A stretch of DNA of 64,000 nt from an uncultured Prevotellaceae bacterium (GCA_947176535.1 CAMWQU010000002.1:62001-126000), one strand, 5' to 3'. Counted from the first letter of the stretch, positions 9,205 to 19,387 are shown. Made by a program: numbers and translations. The notes: generated by a model from the sequence alone, not told the origin.

Positions 9205-9637
9205 AGAATAAATAAAAGAAAGGGGCGTGACCCTGTCCGATTACTTATTCTTACCCGGGGCGTCGTCAAAAGCCTGATAGTCAAATAAGTTGGACGAAAG
9301 GTCACGCCCCTATCAGGGACGTGAGCCTATCGCAAACCTATTCTCGACTATCCTAATTTGACGACTTTCGGGTAAGAGAACAAGAGCGATAACTCAAGTT
9401 TTATGGTATATCGAACGGGTGAATCGCTTCCTTCTGAGTTAATAAATTAGTGCCCTTTAGTCAGCCTTTGTGACAGAGCCGGACACGGTACTCACCGGGG
9501 AAGTGACGGGAATCCTCCGGAGTCCTCATTCACCGTTCATCTTTTCGTTACTGTCTGCTTCGTGGAACCGTCCTTTCTTCTTTAAGCGTTATACATTATC
9601 TTTGTCTGTTTCAGGGCCTATCCTGACGGACGACCTC
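9205..9637 (-). ncRNA. Candidate structured RNA leader or independent ncRNA
   Basis: This stretch carries no plausible gene on either strand but has a -7 box upstream (9644-9651) and dense complementarity. Fold I: 9369-9375 with 9251-9257 (7 bp), 9357-9365 with 9262-9270 (9 bp) and 9346-9350 with 9278-9282 (5 bp), closing over a hairpin formed by 9315-9325 and 9302-9310. Fold II: 9300-9311 pairs perfectly over 12 bp with 9221-9232 and is followed on the minus strand by a T-rich run (9205-9220), like an intrinsic terminator 8 nt before the ATG region. The two folds compete for 9300-9311. This is the arrangement of an attenuator or riboswitch, or the end of a free-standing RNA. It has no motif of RNase P RNA, tmRNA, SRP RNA, cobalamin or TPP riboswitches that I can see. 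Confidence 0.55.
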
Positions 9638-9643
9638 TGACGG

Positions 9644-9651
9644 CAAAGGTA
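9644..9651 (-). promoter_or_regulatory. -7 box for the structured leader / 8490-9197 gene
   Basis: TACCTTTG on the minus strand matches TAnnTTTG exactly. A TTTG at 9674-9677 lies 22 bp upstream, slightly longer than the usual spacing. It implies a start near 9637 and a leader of about 440 nt. Confidence 0.5.
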
Positions 9652-9793
9652 CAATATTATTTGGGAATACGCACAAAAAGAGGGCAGAAAATCAATAAAT
9701 AATCGGAAAACACGTCACACAAGCCTTATCCCGTCCTTTATCCCCCACGGAACCGGCCCGGAAGTTCCCTGCCTTTCTGCCGGGCCTTATGGA

Positions 9794-9879
9794 GGACTAC
9801 ATTATTCAGAGGTGAGCGGTTAATTATTCGCTCACCTCTGAATAATTAACCGCTCACGACCGAATAAACAAGTCGTCGG
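9794..9879. repeat. Modular palindromic repeat, copy B
   Basis: This sits in the gap between the structured leader and the metY-like gene; 9652-9793 shows nothing else. Two mutually exclusive 18-bp perfect hairpins can form: 9801-9818 with 9829-9846, or 9812-9829 with 9840-9857. The tail from about 9841 to 9879 is identical over 39 bases to copy C. Confidence 0.85.
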
Positions 9880-9944
9880 CACGCCCGGCGGGCGGGGACT
9901 GCAAATAGCGGGGGAAAGATAAGGGGAATCCGAAATATTATTCG

Positions 9945-9952
9945 TACCTTTG
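9945..9952 (+). promoter_or_regulatory. -7 box of the metY-like gene
   Basis: TACCTTTG matches TAnnTTTG. No good TTTG is seen about 20 bp upstream. The predicted start, near 9959, lies downstream of the in-frame TTG at 9950, which supports the ATG at 9983 as start codon. Confidence 0.5.
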
Positions 9953-9982
9953 GCCTCGGGAAACGTTATACCTATTACAGTC

Positions 9983-11263
9983 ATGAAAAAGAATCTCGAC
10001 ACCATCTGCATTCACGGCGGATGGAAACCTTCAAAGGGCGAGGCACAGCAACTGCCCATCTACCAGAGTACGACCTTCAGATACGAGACCAGCGAACAGA
10101 TGGCCCGGCTGTTCGACCTCGAAGACAACGGTTACTTCTATTCCCGACTGGCCAATCCCACGGTGGATGCCGTGGCGAAGAAAATCGCCGCCCTCGAAGG
10201 GGGCGTCGGCTGCGTGCTGACGTCGTCGGGCCAGGCCGCCAGTTTCTATGCCGTATTCAACATCTGTCAGGCGGGCGACCACTTCATCACCTCCAACAAC
10301 ATCTACGGAGGTACGTACAATCTCTTTGGCGTGACGATGAAGAAACTGGGCATAGAATGCACCTTCGTAGACCCCGACTGGGATGACGAGCGCATCGAAC
10401 AGGCGTTCCGCCCCAACACGAAGTGCTTCTTCGGCGAGACCATATCCAACCCGGGCGGCAACGTCTTCGACATCGAACGCTTCGCCGCTCTGGCACACCG
10501 TCACGGGGTGCCCCTCATCATCGACAACACGTTTGCCACGCCCATCAACTGCCGCCCCTTCGAGTGGGGAGCGGACATCGTGACACACGCCACCACCAAG
10601 TACATGGACGGACACGCCACGCAGGTGGGCGGTACCGTCGTGGACAGCGGAAATTTCGACTGGGAGGCACATGCCGACAAGTTCCCCGGACTTTGCGAGC
10701 CGGACGAGAGCTACCACGGACTGACCTACACCAAGGCATTCGGCAAGGGAGCGTACACGACCAAACTGGTGGCACAGCTCATGCGCGACCTCGGTTCCAC
10801 CGCTTCGCCGCAGAATGCGTTTCTGCTGAACATCGGTCTGGAGACGTTGCACCTGCGTATGCCGCGCCACTGCGAGAATGCGCAGAAGGTGGCCGAGTGG
10901 CTGGAGAAGCATCCGAAAGTGGCGTGGGTGAACTATGCCGGACTGCCGGGTAACAAGTATTACCCCTTGGCACAGAAGTACATGCCACAGGGCACGTGCG
11001 GCGTCATCGCTTTCGGGCTGAAAGGCACGCGCGAGGATGCTATCCGCTTTATGGACAACCTCGATTTCATCTCCATCGTCACGCACGTGGCCGATGCCCG
11101 CACCTGCGTCCTGCACCCCGCCAGTCACACACACCGGCAACTTTCCGACAAGCAGTTGCAGGAGGCCGGCATCGCTCCCGACCTCATCCGCCTGTCCATC
11201 GGCATTGAGTCGGCCGACGACATCATCGACGACCTCCAGCAGGCCATGGAGAAAATGGGATAA
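9983..11263 (+). CDS. metY: O-acetylhomoserine sulfhydrylase / Cys-Met metabolism PLP enzyme
   Basis: 426 residues from the ATG at 9983 (MKKNLDTICIHGG). It belongs to the fold-type I PLP enzymes of the Cys/Met family. The opening DTICIHGGWKP, YSRLANPTVDAVAKKIAALEGG, the aromatic stacking region SSGQAASFYAVFNIC, IIDNTFATP and the PLP lysine in HATTKYMDGHATQVGG (Lys near residue 206) all fit. The family length of about 425-430 and the extra C-terminal features favour O-acetylhomoserine aminocarboxypropyltransferase (sulfide plus O-acetylhomoserine to homocysteine) over cystathionine synthases, which are nearer 380-400. It is a lone gene behind its own promoter and ends at a shared bidirectional terminator with groEL. 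Substrate specificity within the family is inferred. Confidence 0.85.
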   Translation: MKKNLDTICIHGGWKPSKGEAQQLPIYQSTTFRYETSEQMARLFDLEDNGYFYSRLANPTVDAVAKKIAALEGGVGCVLTSSGQAASFYAVFNICQAGDHFITSNNIYGGTYNLFGVTMKKLGIECTFVDPDWDDERIEQAFRPNTKCFFGETISNPGGNVFDIERFAALAHRHGVPLIIDNTFATPINCRPFEWGADIVTHATTKYMDGHATQVGGTVVDSGNFDWEAHADKFPGLCEPDESYHGLTYTKAFGKGAYTTKLVAQLMRDLGSTASPQNAFLLNIGLETLHLRMPRHCENAQKVAEWLEKHPKVAWVNYAGLPGNKYYPLAQKYMPQGTCGVIAFGLKGTREDAIRFMDNLDFISIVTHVADARTCVLHPASHTHRQLSDKQLQEAGIAPDLIRLSIGIESADDIIDDLQQAMEKMG

Positions 11264-11314
11264 GCCCGAAAAGGAAACGGAACGAAGAAAACGTAACAGG
11301 CCTTATACGAAAAA

Positions 11315-11348
11315 AGCTCCCCGACGACCGCGTGGTCATCGGGGAGCT
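11315..11348. terminator. Bidirectional terminator between metY and groEL
   Basis: AGCTCCCCGACGACC and TGGTCATCGGGGAGCT form a GC-rich hairpin with one mismatch. An A-run lies on the left and a T-rich stretch on the right, suited to stopping both convergent genes. Confidence 0.75.
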
Positions 11349-11391
11349 CTGTTTTGTATCATGTCCCTCCGCCGGGGAGGGAGGGGAGGTA

Positions 11392-13047
<1,656 letters not shown>

Positions 13048-13080
13048 TTATTTTGTTTGTTTCCTTTATCGACTTATGGA

Positions 13081-13356
13081 TTATCCCAGGATGGCCACCA
13101 CATCGCTCTGGCGCATGATGAGGTATTTCTTGCCTTCCAGTTCCAGTTCCGTGCCGGCATACTTGCCATAGAGAACCTGATCCCCTACTTTCAGCACCAT
13201 TTCTTCGTCTTTGGTGCCCTGGCCTACGGCTACGATTTCGCCTTTCAGGGGCTTTTCCTTTGCGGTATCGGGGATAATGATACCGCCCACAGTCTTTGTC
13301 TCTGCAGGTGCGGGCTCAATGAGCACACGGTCTGCCAATGGTTTAATGTTCATCAT
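13081..13356 (-). CDS. groS: Co-chaperonin GroES (10 kDa)
   Basis: 91 residues. The family signature [19 protein letters not shown] opens the protein. The mobile-loop Gly-Gly-Ile-Ile-Ile-Pro ([13 protein letters not shown]) binds GroEL. Two adjacent ATG codons (13356 and 13353) are possible starts; the second gives [11 protein letters not shown] 5-bp hairpin with a TTCG loop occurs in its leader (13395-13408), but no clear TAnnTTTG box was found. It heads the groES-groEL pair. Confidence 0.97.
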   Translation of the reverse strand: MMNIKPLADRVLIEPAPAETKTVGGIIIPDTAKEKPLKGEIVAVGQGTKDEEMVLKVGDQVLYGKYAGTELELEGKKYLIMRQSDVVAILG

Positions 13357-13490
13357 TCTTTGTAGATTTTATGAATTGTGTGTATTGTAAGTTTACGCTT
13401 TCGAGCGTTACAAAGTACATGCCAAACTATGAAGAACGGGTAAAGAATTTACGGTATCATGGACTTTGTTATCGGATTTCTTCAAATATA

Positions 13491-13522
13491 TTTGGGAGAT
13501 AACCTACTTAATCGTATCTTTG
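13491..13522 (+). promoter_or_regulatory. Bacteroides-type promoter of the nan-region membrane gene
   Basis: TTTG (13491-13494), a 20-bp spacer, then TATCTTTG (13515-13522) is an exact consensus match. The start near 13529 excludes the in-frame GTG at 13527 as start codon and supports the ATG at 13542. Confidence 0.75.
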
Positions 13523-13541
13523 TAGAGTGCATACGGAAACC

Positions 13542-14459
13542 ATGAAAAACAACCTCCCCTGGGCACGGAAGAAGAAACACTTCGGGACACGGGTGGCGGC
13601 CTACACAATTATATTCTTCGGAGTATGGGTAGGACTGCTTGTCTTTCCCGCATCCGGAGAGGGCTATATGTGGGATCGATGGCCGGCGGAAGTCGAGGGC
13701 GTCATCAACTTCCTCACCTCGCTGTTCTTCACGCTTTTCGTCTATCTGACGGCCCGGCTGGCACGCACCGACTATTCCCTGACGGGCATTCTCGCCACGG
13801 CGGCATTCATCATATTCTTCTGTCCCGGAGAGGAAGTCTTCTTCGACCGCAACGAGGCGGCGCTGACGGAACTGCTGTCGCAGTGCATCGTGCCGTTTTT
13901 CATTGCACAGTACAACCGGGTCAGTCAGAAGGATTTCCACCGGCTGTATCTGCTGATGCTCCTGATGGGCATTTTCTGTAGCTACACGCACAACGGCATC
14001 ACCATCCCGCTCTGCTGCACTTTCGTGTGGCTGGCCTTTCAGCGGCACGAACGATTTTTCAGGCAGGCCTGCTGGCCGATGGTCATCGGCGTCATCATTG
14101 GAACCGGCCTGAGCATCATAAAGAAATGGGACGACAGCCTGAACATGGCCACCGATCTGGAGGTCATTTCCTCGGTCACGAGCATTGCCATAAAGACACT
14201 GTGGGAGACCAAGGTCTTTGTCATCTCGCTGATGCTGACCGGTTATCTGCTGAGCACAAGAAACGGGCGCAAAGACATTCTCTACATTTTCCGCCGCCAC
14301 TACGTGCTCTCGCTCTGCTGCGTGTTCTCCCTGCTCACCCTGCCCTTCGCCCCGCTGGGCATTCAGAATGCAGTCACCGGAGTATGCTTTTTCAGCATGT
14401 TCTGGTTGCTGTTCTTATGTCAGTACTTATTTGTCAAATACATAAAACACAAAATCTAA
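13542..14459 (+). CDS. Polytopic membrane protein of unknown function, upstream of nanA
   Basis: 305 residues from the ATG at 13542. Hydropathy by eye shows about eight membrane segments, for example RVAAYTIIFFGVWVGLLVF, LTSLFFTLFVYL, ILATAAFIIFF, LYLLMLLMGIFC, MVIGVIIGTGLSII and a C-terminal FFSMFWLLFLCQYLFVKYI. The loop EVFFDRNEAALTE and motif HNGITIPLCC between segments, with many acidic and aromatic residues outside the membrane, faintly recall Bacteroidota membrane proteins annotated as DUF6056-like or glycosyltransferase-like, but I do not recognise the family. The stop is 12 bp before nanA, and the pair shares an exact promoter. That makes a role in sialic acid or amino-sugar uptake or export a reasonable guess and no more. 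Confidence 0.75.
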   Translation: MKNNLPWARKKKHFGTRVAAYTIIFFGVWVGLLVFPASGEGYMWDRWPAEVEGVINFLTSLFFTLFVYLTARLARTDYSLTGILATAAFIIFFCPGEEVFFDRNEAALTELLSQCIVPFFIAQYNRVSQKDFHRLYLLMLLMGIFCSYTHNGITIPLCCTFVWLAFQRHERFFRQACWPMVIGVIIGTGLSIIKKWDDSLNMATDLEVISSVTSIAIKTLWETKVFVISLMLTGYLLSTRNGRKDILYIFRRHYVLSLCCVFSLLTLPFAPLGIQNAVTGVCFFSMFWLLFLCQYLFVKYIKHKI

Positions 14460-14471
14460 TACAACTTACTT

Positions 14472-15398
14472 ATGAAACCGTTTGAGAAAATCGAAGGCCT
14501 CATCGACGCCCCGTTTACACCGTTCAAAGAGAATGGTGACGTGAATCTGGAACCCATCCCCGCATACGCCCGGATGTTAGCTGAAAACGGACTGAAAGGA
14601 GTCTTCATCAACGGTTCCAGCGGCGAGGGCTACATGCTCACGAGCGAGGAACGTATGCAGATTGCCGAGGCATGGATGAAAGCCGCACCGGCAGGATTCA
14701 AAGTGATAGTGCACGTAGGCAGTTGCTGTGTACGCGAAAGCCGGCGGCTGGCGGAACACGCGCAGGCCATCGGAGCATGGGGCATCGGTGCCATGGCTCC
14801 CCCATTCCCCAAAATCGGACGTATCGAGGAACTCGTGAAATACTGTGAGGAGATTGCCTGCGGTGCACCGGAACTGCCTTTCTACTTCTATCACATTCCC
14901 GCCTTCAACGGAGCATTCCTCCCCATGACGGAGCTGCTGAAAGCGGTGGACGGTCGCATTCCCAACTTCGCCGGCATCAAGTACACCTTTGAGAGCATCT
15001 ACGAATACAACCAGTGCCGGCTGTATGCCGACGGAAAGTTCGACATGCTGCACGGGCAGGACGAGACCATACTGCCCTCCCTGGCCATGGGCGGTGCACG
15101 CGGCGGCATAGGTGGCACGACGAACTACAACGGCCGTTGTCTGGTGGGCATCATAGACGCATGGAAGCAGGGCGACATCGAGAAGGCCCGCGCGTTGCAG
15201 AACTATGCGCAGGAAGTCATCAACGTAATCTGCCACTTCCGGGGCAACATTGTCGGCGGCAAGCGCATCATGAAACTCATGGGACTTGACCTCGGCCCCA
15301 ACCGCACGCCTTTCCGGAACATCACCGAGGAGGAGGAGAAGCAACTGAAAGCCGAACTGGACGCCATCGACTTCTGGAATCATTGCAACCGATTGTAG
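14472..15398 (+). CDS. nanA: N-acetylneuraminate lyase
   Basis: 308 residues, a class I aldolase of the DapA/NanA family that splits sialic acid into N-acetylmannosamine and pyruvate. The substrate-carboxylate motif GSSGEGYMLT (about 49-58), the Tyr of FYFYHIPAFNG (about 140) and the Schiff-base Lys in FAGIKYTFES (about 168) are in place. The Gly-rich GGARGGIGGTTNYNG follows. Its neighbours are the mutarotase/symporter fusion (69 bp downstream) and a convergent AGE epimerase. The three enzymatic steps needed after sialidase action (import, cleavage, epimerisation) are thus together, although no sialidase is in view. The length is a little above that of the E. coli enzyme. Confidence 0.94.
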   Translation: MKPFEKIEGLIDAPFTPFKENGDVNLEPIPAYARMLAENGLKGVFINGSSGEGYMLTSEERMQIAEAWMKAAPAGFKVIVHVGSCCVRESRRLAEHAQAIGAWGIGAMAPPFPKIGRIEELVKYCEEIACGAPELPFYFYHIPAFNGAFLPMTELLKAVDGRIPNFAGIKYTFESIYEYNQCRLYADGKFDMLHGQDETILPSLAMGGARGGIGGTTNYNGRCLVGIIDAWKQGDIEKARALQNYAQEVINVICHFRGNIVGGKRIMKLMGLDLGPNRTPFRNITEEEEKQLKAELDAIDFWNHCNRL

Positions 15399-15467
15399 CC
15401 TTCTCCAGCGGACAGACCCGGTAGAACAAAACCTTTCTGATTACCTGCTTTACTTACAACAATACAC

Positions 15468-17984
15468 ATGAAGAATACGAAATCCATCATCATCGGGCTG
15501 CTGCTCTGCTTTCCCATGATGCTGACGGCGGCACAGAACAAGCTCTCGATAGAGACCCTGCCGCCGCACAACGTAGTTGGCGGACAGGGAGTGGCCGCAG
15601 CCTTCGCGGGCCGGACGGACGGTATGCTGACCGTGGCCGGAGGCTGCAACTTCCCCGGCACACCGGCGGCCGAGGGCGGACACAAGAAGTTCTACGACAA
15701 CGTATGGTATCTGGACAACCGGGGATGGTTTACACGCCGCTTCACCCTGCCGAAACCGGTAGCCTACGGCGCAAGCGCAACGGTTCCGGGCACGGGGATG
15801 ATATGTATCGGCGGCACAGACGGCACAAAGAGTCTCATCGATGTCTATCGGCTCACCAAGGACGGTGTAAAAGCGTGGAAATCACTGCCCGTCGGCATAG
15901 ACAACGGTGCGGCCGTCTACGGCAACGAGGCCATCTACCTCGTGGGCGGACAGACCGACGGCGTCCCTCAGACGGCAGTCTACCGGCTGCAAACGAAAGG
16001 TAACTCCCCAGCAACGGCCGAATGGGAAAAGATAGCCGATATGCCTGGACAGGCCCGGCTGCAACCCACGGCCGTGGTACAGACCAACGGACTCGACGTA
16101 TCACTGTACATCTTCGGCGGTTACGACCCCGAAACGGGTAAGATTGCCGACAACCTGCTGGAGCTGAACCTCAAGTCGATGCAATGGAAATCGCATCCGC
16201 AGAGCCGCGCCACAGTGGGCATGACGGCTACACCGTCCGGCTACAGCCACGTGCTCTTCTTCGGTGGCGTGAACAAGATGGTCTTCGAGAAAGCGGTATG
16301 CGGCGAGTACGGCAGCGACTACCTCTCGCATCCCGCGCCGTGGTACCAGTTCAATCCCGACATACTGGTCTATCACACCATCACGAACTCATGGTATTCC
16401 ATTCCGGGCAACTCGCTGCTGGCGCGCGCCGGTGCCGGCCTCATCACCACGGACGACGGTTACGTGCTCGTGGACGGAGAGAGCAAACCCGGCGTGCGTT
16501 CGACGCAGGTCATGAAGGTACAGTTCAGCCACGAAGTCAGCTTCGGCTGGCTCAACTGGGTTGTGCTGGCCATCTATCTCATAGCCATGCTCGGTCTGGG
16601 CTTCCTCTTCATGCGCAGCGAGGGCGGCAGCGACGACTTCTTCCGTGGCGGCGGCCGCGTACCTTGGTGGGCGGCGGGTATCTCCATCTACGCCACCATG
16701 CTGTCCGCCATCACCTACATGGCCATTCCCGCCAAGGCCTACGCCACGAACTGGACTTACTACCCCATGCTCGTCACCATCCTGCTGGTGAGCTGGCCCG
16801 TGGTGCGCTACTATCTGCCCTACTTCCGCAAGCTGAACATCACCTCGGCCTATGAGTATCTGGAAATCCGCTTCAACGCCGTCACCCGCCTGATGGCCTC
16901 CGGCCTCTTCATCGTCTTTATGGTGGCCCGCATGGCACTCGTGCTCTATCTGCCGTCGCTGGCCCTGACTGCCGTAACAGGCATAGACATTTACATCTGT
17001 ATCGTGCTGATGGGCATCGTCACCATCATCTACTGCACCATGGGCGGCGTGGAGGCCGTCATTTGGGGCGATGTCATTCAGGGCATCATTCTGGTGGGCG
17101 GAGCCATATTCGCCGCCGTCTATCTGCTGGCCAACACGGAGGGAGGATTCTCCGGCGCATGGCAACTGGCCGTGGAGAACGACAAACTGCGGCTCTTTGA
17201 ATGGAGCTGGGACTACCGTTCGGTAACTTTCTGGGTGGCCATCCTCGGCGGTGCAGCCAACAACCTCATTTCGTACACCTCCGACCAGACCGTCATTCAA
17301 CGCTATCTGACCACAAAGGACGTGGACAGCGCAAAGCAGAGCATCTGGATGAACGGCGTCATGTGCGTCTTCATCTCCATTGCGTTCTATGTCATCGGCA
17401 CAGGTCTCTACACGTTCTTCAAGACGCACCCGGAACAGCTCGACTTCACCATGTCGAAGGGTGACACCATTTTCCCCTTCTTCATGATGAGCCAGATGCC
17501 ACAAGGCATTGCCGGACTGCTGATTGCAGCGATTTTCGCAGCCACGATGTCCACCATATCCTCGAACATCAATTCCGTATCTACGGCCTTCTCCATCGAC
17601 TTCTGGCGGAGATTCCGTCCCCACGTGTCGGACAAGGAGATGTTGCGTGTGGCCCGCTGGACGTGTGTCATAAGCGGTATCGTGGGCGTAATCCTCGCCC
17701 TGCTGATGGCTACATGGAACATCATGTCACTGCTCGACTACTTCAACACGATTCTCGGCCTCCTGTCTTCGGGTCTCGGCGGTCTGTTTTTTATGGGACT
17801 TTTCCTGCCGCGCATCAACGGCCGTGCGGCCCTCACCGGCTTTGTAGTGGGCGAAACAGTAGTCTTGCTCCTGAACTTCACCACCGACACCTCGTTTATG
17901 CTCTTCGGCCTCATCGGTATGGTCGTCAGCATCTTCGTCGGATGGCTCTGCTCGCTGGGTAGCAAACGTCCCGCGAAAGCATAA
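15468..17984 (+). CDS. Fusion: NanM-like cyclically permuted mutarotase + Na+/solute (sialic acid) symporter
   Basis: 838 residues. A signal peptide (MKNTKSIIIGLLLCFPMMLTAAQ) is followed by a kelch-type beta-propeller at about 30-350, with repeated G-G motifs (VAGGCNFPG, CIGGTDG, YLVGGQTDG, YIFGGYDPETG, LFFGGVNKM). This is typical of the N-acetylneuraminate epimerase NanM/mutarotase family. From about residue 360 the sequence is a sodium:solute symporter (SSS) with about 13 membrane helices, opening with WLNWVVLAIYLIAMLGLGF and containing the conserved GGAANNLISYTSDQTV region. The propeller would be periplasmic, converting alpha- to beta-sialic acid next to the importer. Such fusions occur in Bacteroidota nan loci; the substrate here is inferred from nanA and the epimerase. 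Its terminator is at 18000-18038. Confidence 0.9.
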   Translation: MKNTKSIIIGLLLCFPMMLTAAQNKLSIETLPPHNVVGGQGVAAAFAGRTDGMLTVAGGCNFPGTPAAEGGHKKFYDNVWYLDNRGWFTRRFTLPKPVAYGASATVPGTGMICIGGTDGTKSLIDVYRLTKDGVKAWKSLPVGIDNGAAVYGNEAIYLVGGQTDGVPQTAVYRLQTKGNSPATAEWEKIADMPGQARLQPTAVVQTNGLDVSLYIFGGYDPETGKIADNLLELNLKSMQWKSHPQSRATVGMTATPSGYSHVLFFGGVNKMVFEKAVCGEYGSDYLSHPAPWYQFNPDILVYHTITNSWYSIPGNSLLARAGAGLITTDDGYVLVDGESKPGVRSTQVMKVQFSHEVSFGWLNWVVLAIYLIAMLGLGFLFMRSEGGSDDFFRGGGRVPWWAAGISIYATMLSAITYMAIPAKAYATNWTYYPMLVTILLVSWPVVRYYLPYFRKLNITSAYEYLEIRFNAVTRLMASGLFIVFMVARMALVLYLPSLALTAVTGIDIYICIVLMGIVTIIYCTMGGVEAVIWGDVIQGIILVGGAIFAAVYLLANTEGGFSGAWQLAVENDKLRLFEWSWDYRSVTFWVAILGGAANNLISYTSDQTVIQRYLTTKDVDSAKQSIWMNGVMCVFISIAFYVIGTGLYTFFKTHPEQLDFTMSKGDTIFPFFMMSQMPQGIAGLLIAAIFAATMSTISSNINSVSTAFSIDFWRRFRPHVSDKEMLRVARWTCVISGIVGVILALLMATWNIMSLLDYFNTILGLLSSGLGGLFFMGLFLPRINGRAALTGFVVGETVVLLLNFTTDTSFMLFGLIGMVVSIFVGWLCSLGSKRPAKA

Positions 17985-17999
17985 CTGACATTCAAAGAA

Positions 18000-18038
18000 A
18001 AGCCGCCGGATTGCTACTGATGAGCAATCCGGCGGCTT
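18000..18038 (+). terminator. Terminator of the nan symporter gene
   Basis: A perfect 16-bp inverted repeat (18000-18015 with 18023-18038, AAGCCGCCGGATTGCT) with a 7-nt loop, followed by TCTTTTTTATTT. Confidence 0.85.
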
Positions 18039-18087
18039 CTTTTTTATTTATCGTTGTAAACACATCCCGGCGACGACCGGAAAGAGA

Positions 18088-18161
18088 CGTCCCGACGACG
18101 GGCCTCGGTCCCGCTATGGACGAGGCTCAATCCTGCTATGGATGAGCGCCCGTCCTGCCGG
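18088..18161 (-). repeat. Three-way-junction repeat, copy D
   Basis: Read on the minus strand, an outer stem (GACGGGC with GCCCGTC) encloses two hairpins, each with a conserved loop CCATAGCAGG or CCATAGCGGG. The element ends 6 bp before the nanE-like stop codon. Related copies are at 26536-26602 and 59478-59553. Confidence 0.75.
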
Positions 18162-18166
18162 AGGCC

Positions 18167-19363
18167 TTATTTTCCCTTTGCCGCAGCTATCCGCTCCAGC
18201 GACTGGTAAACCTGCATCAGACCGCGGGGCACATGGAAACATCCTTTCCACTTACCGCCTTTCAGCGTCAGCAGCACTTCGCCGCGACGGTTCAGGTAGC
18301 CGAACCACTCCGGATAGTCGGCATCGCGGAAATGGCTCCACGCGTAATCATGGACACGACGGAACCACGAAAGGCACTCTTCCGAACCCGTCAGTTCATA
18401 GCCCTTAATCATCGTTATCAACGTCTCGATGTGTACCCACCAGAGTTTTTGGTCCCACTCCAACTGCTGCAAGGGGCGGCCCAGACGGTCCATGAAGTAG
18501 AAGATGCCGCCGAACTGCTTGTCCCAACCGTACTCCACCTCGCGCAGGGCAATGTGGACGGCCTTTTCGATAAGGTCTTTCCGGCCGAGACGCTGTCCCA
18601 AGTCCATGATGAACCACATGGCCTCGATGGCGTGACCGGGATTCTGCAGACGGCCCTCGTGGCAGTCCACCAGTTCACCGTCTTTCGAGACGCATTCCAC
18701 TATCATGTCCAGTTCCGGGCGGTAGAATACGTCCAATACCTCATGCAGGCAGATGTCGATGGTCTCGCGCAGGAAAGCGGGGTCGAGCAGGTCTTCAATC
18801 TCCAGAGCCACGTTGCAGAGTATCATCGGCAGGTCGAACGTCTTCAGCGCACGCGCCCCGGCTGCGGCCTTGCTCCACCGGCCCTTGGGGTTGTGGCGCT
18901 TCTGCAGGACGATGTCGAATGTCCGCTTGGCAATATCGGCATATTCGGGATTGCCCGTAGCCTTATACAACTGACCGAAAGCAATCACGGCAAACGTATA
19001 GGAGAAGATGTTATAGGGTTCGACGAGCGGTTTGCCGTCGCGCGTCAGTGAGAAATACCAGTTGAGGTTGCCATCGTGCCCGTACTTCTTCAGGAACTCC
19101 GCGCCCTGTATGGCGGCTTCGAGCCACTCGGGACGCTTCTCCACCTTGTTGTACAATGTGGCGAGCATCCACACTTCGCGCCCTTGCAACCAGATAAACT
19201 TATCGGTATCGTAAACCTCACCGTCGCGCTCGATGCACGTAAAGTAGCCTCCATACTCGTGGTCTATGCTGCGTTCCATCCAGAAAGGCATGACTCTGTC
19301 CAACAACTCACTCTTGTACTGCGCTGCCAGCGCCTTGAAATCAATTTCCATAATGCTTGCCAT
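18167..19363 (-). CDS. nanE: N-acylglucosamine 2-epimerase (AGE family)
   Basis: 398 residues, an (alpha/alpha)6-barrel epimerase that interconverts N-acetylmannosamine and N-acetylglucosamine. Visible family features: the opening YKSELLDRVMPFWMERSIDH, FTCIERDGEVYDTDKFIWLQ, ALKTFDLPMILCN, NPGHAIEAMWFIMDLGQR (with catalytic His and Glu of the barrel) and the C-terminal LKGGKWKGCFHVPRG with its His. It faces nanA and the symporter, completing ManNAc to GlcNAc conversion; the bacterial NanE (ManNAc-6-P epimerase) fold is unrelated, so the AGE type means no prior phosphorylation is required. The start could be the ATG at 19363 or the fifth codon at 19351. A -7 box is at 19380-19387. Confidence 0.9.
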   Translation of the reverse strand: MASIMEIDFKALAAQYKSELLDRVMPFWMERSIDHEYGGYFTCIERDGEVYDTDKFIWLQGREVWMLATLYNKVEKRPEWLEAAIQGAEFLKKYGHDGNLNWYFSLTRDGKPLVEPYNIFSYTFAVIAFGQLYKATGNPEYADIAKRTFDIVLQKRHNPKGRWSKAAAGARALKTFDLPMILCNVALEIEDLLDPAFLRETIDICLHEVLDVFYRPELDMIVECVSKDGELVDCHEGRLQNPGHAIEAMWFIMDLGQRLGRKDLIEKAVHIALREVEYGWDKQFGGIFYFMDRLGRPLQQLEWDQKLWWVHIETLITMIKGYELTGSEECLSWFRRVHDYAWSHFRDADYPEWFGYLNRRGEVLLTLKGGKWKGCFHVPRGLMQVYQSLERIAAAKGK

Positions 19364-19379
19364 ATTGAGATTATGCTAA

Positions 19380-19387
19380 CAAAGATA
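19380..19387 (-). promoter_or_regulatory. -7 box of nanE
   Basis: TATCTTTG on the minus strand, about 17 bp before the first ATG (19363). It lies back to back with the box of the gene at 19432, in an AT-rich 68-bp divergent region. Confidence 0.5.

Noticed and set aside
9205..9637. RNase P RNA, tmRNA, SRP RNA, or a cobalamin or TPP riboswitch
   Set aside because: Expected motifs (GAGGAAAGTCC for RNase P, a tRNA-like end for tmRNA, GGAAGGAAGC-type SRP loop, or the cobalamin-box and CTGAGA elements) are absent on either strand.
10031..11140. A 369-codon open frame opposite the metY-like gene
   Set aside because: Complement of an enzyme with a complete PLP motif set; composition unlike protein.
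13357..13490. CIRCE heat-shock operator before groES
   Set aside because: No TTAGCACTC-N9-GAGTGCTAA-like sequence and no close variant.
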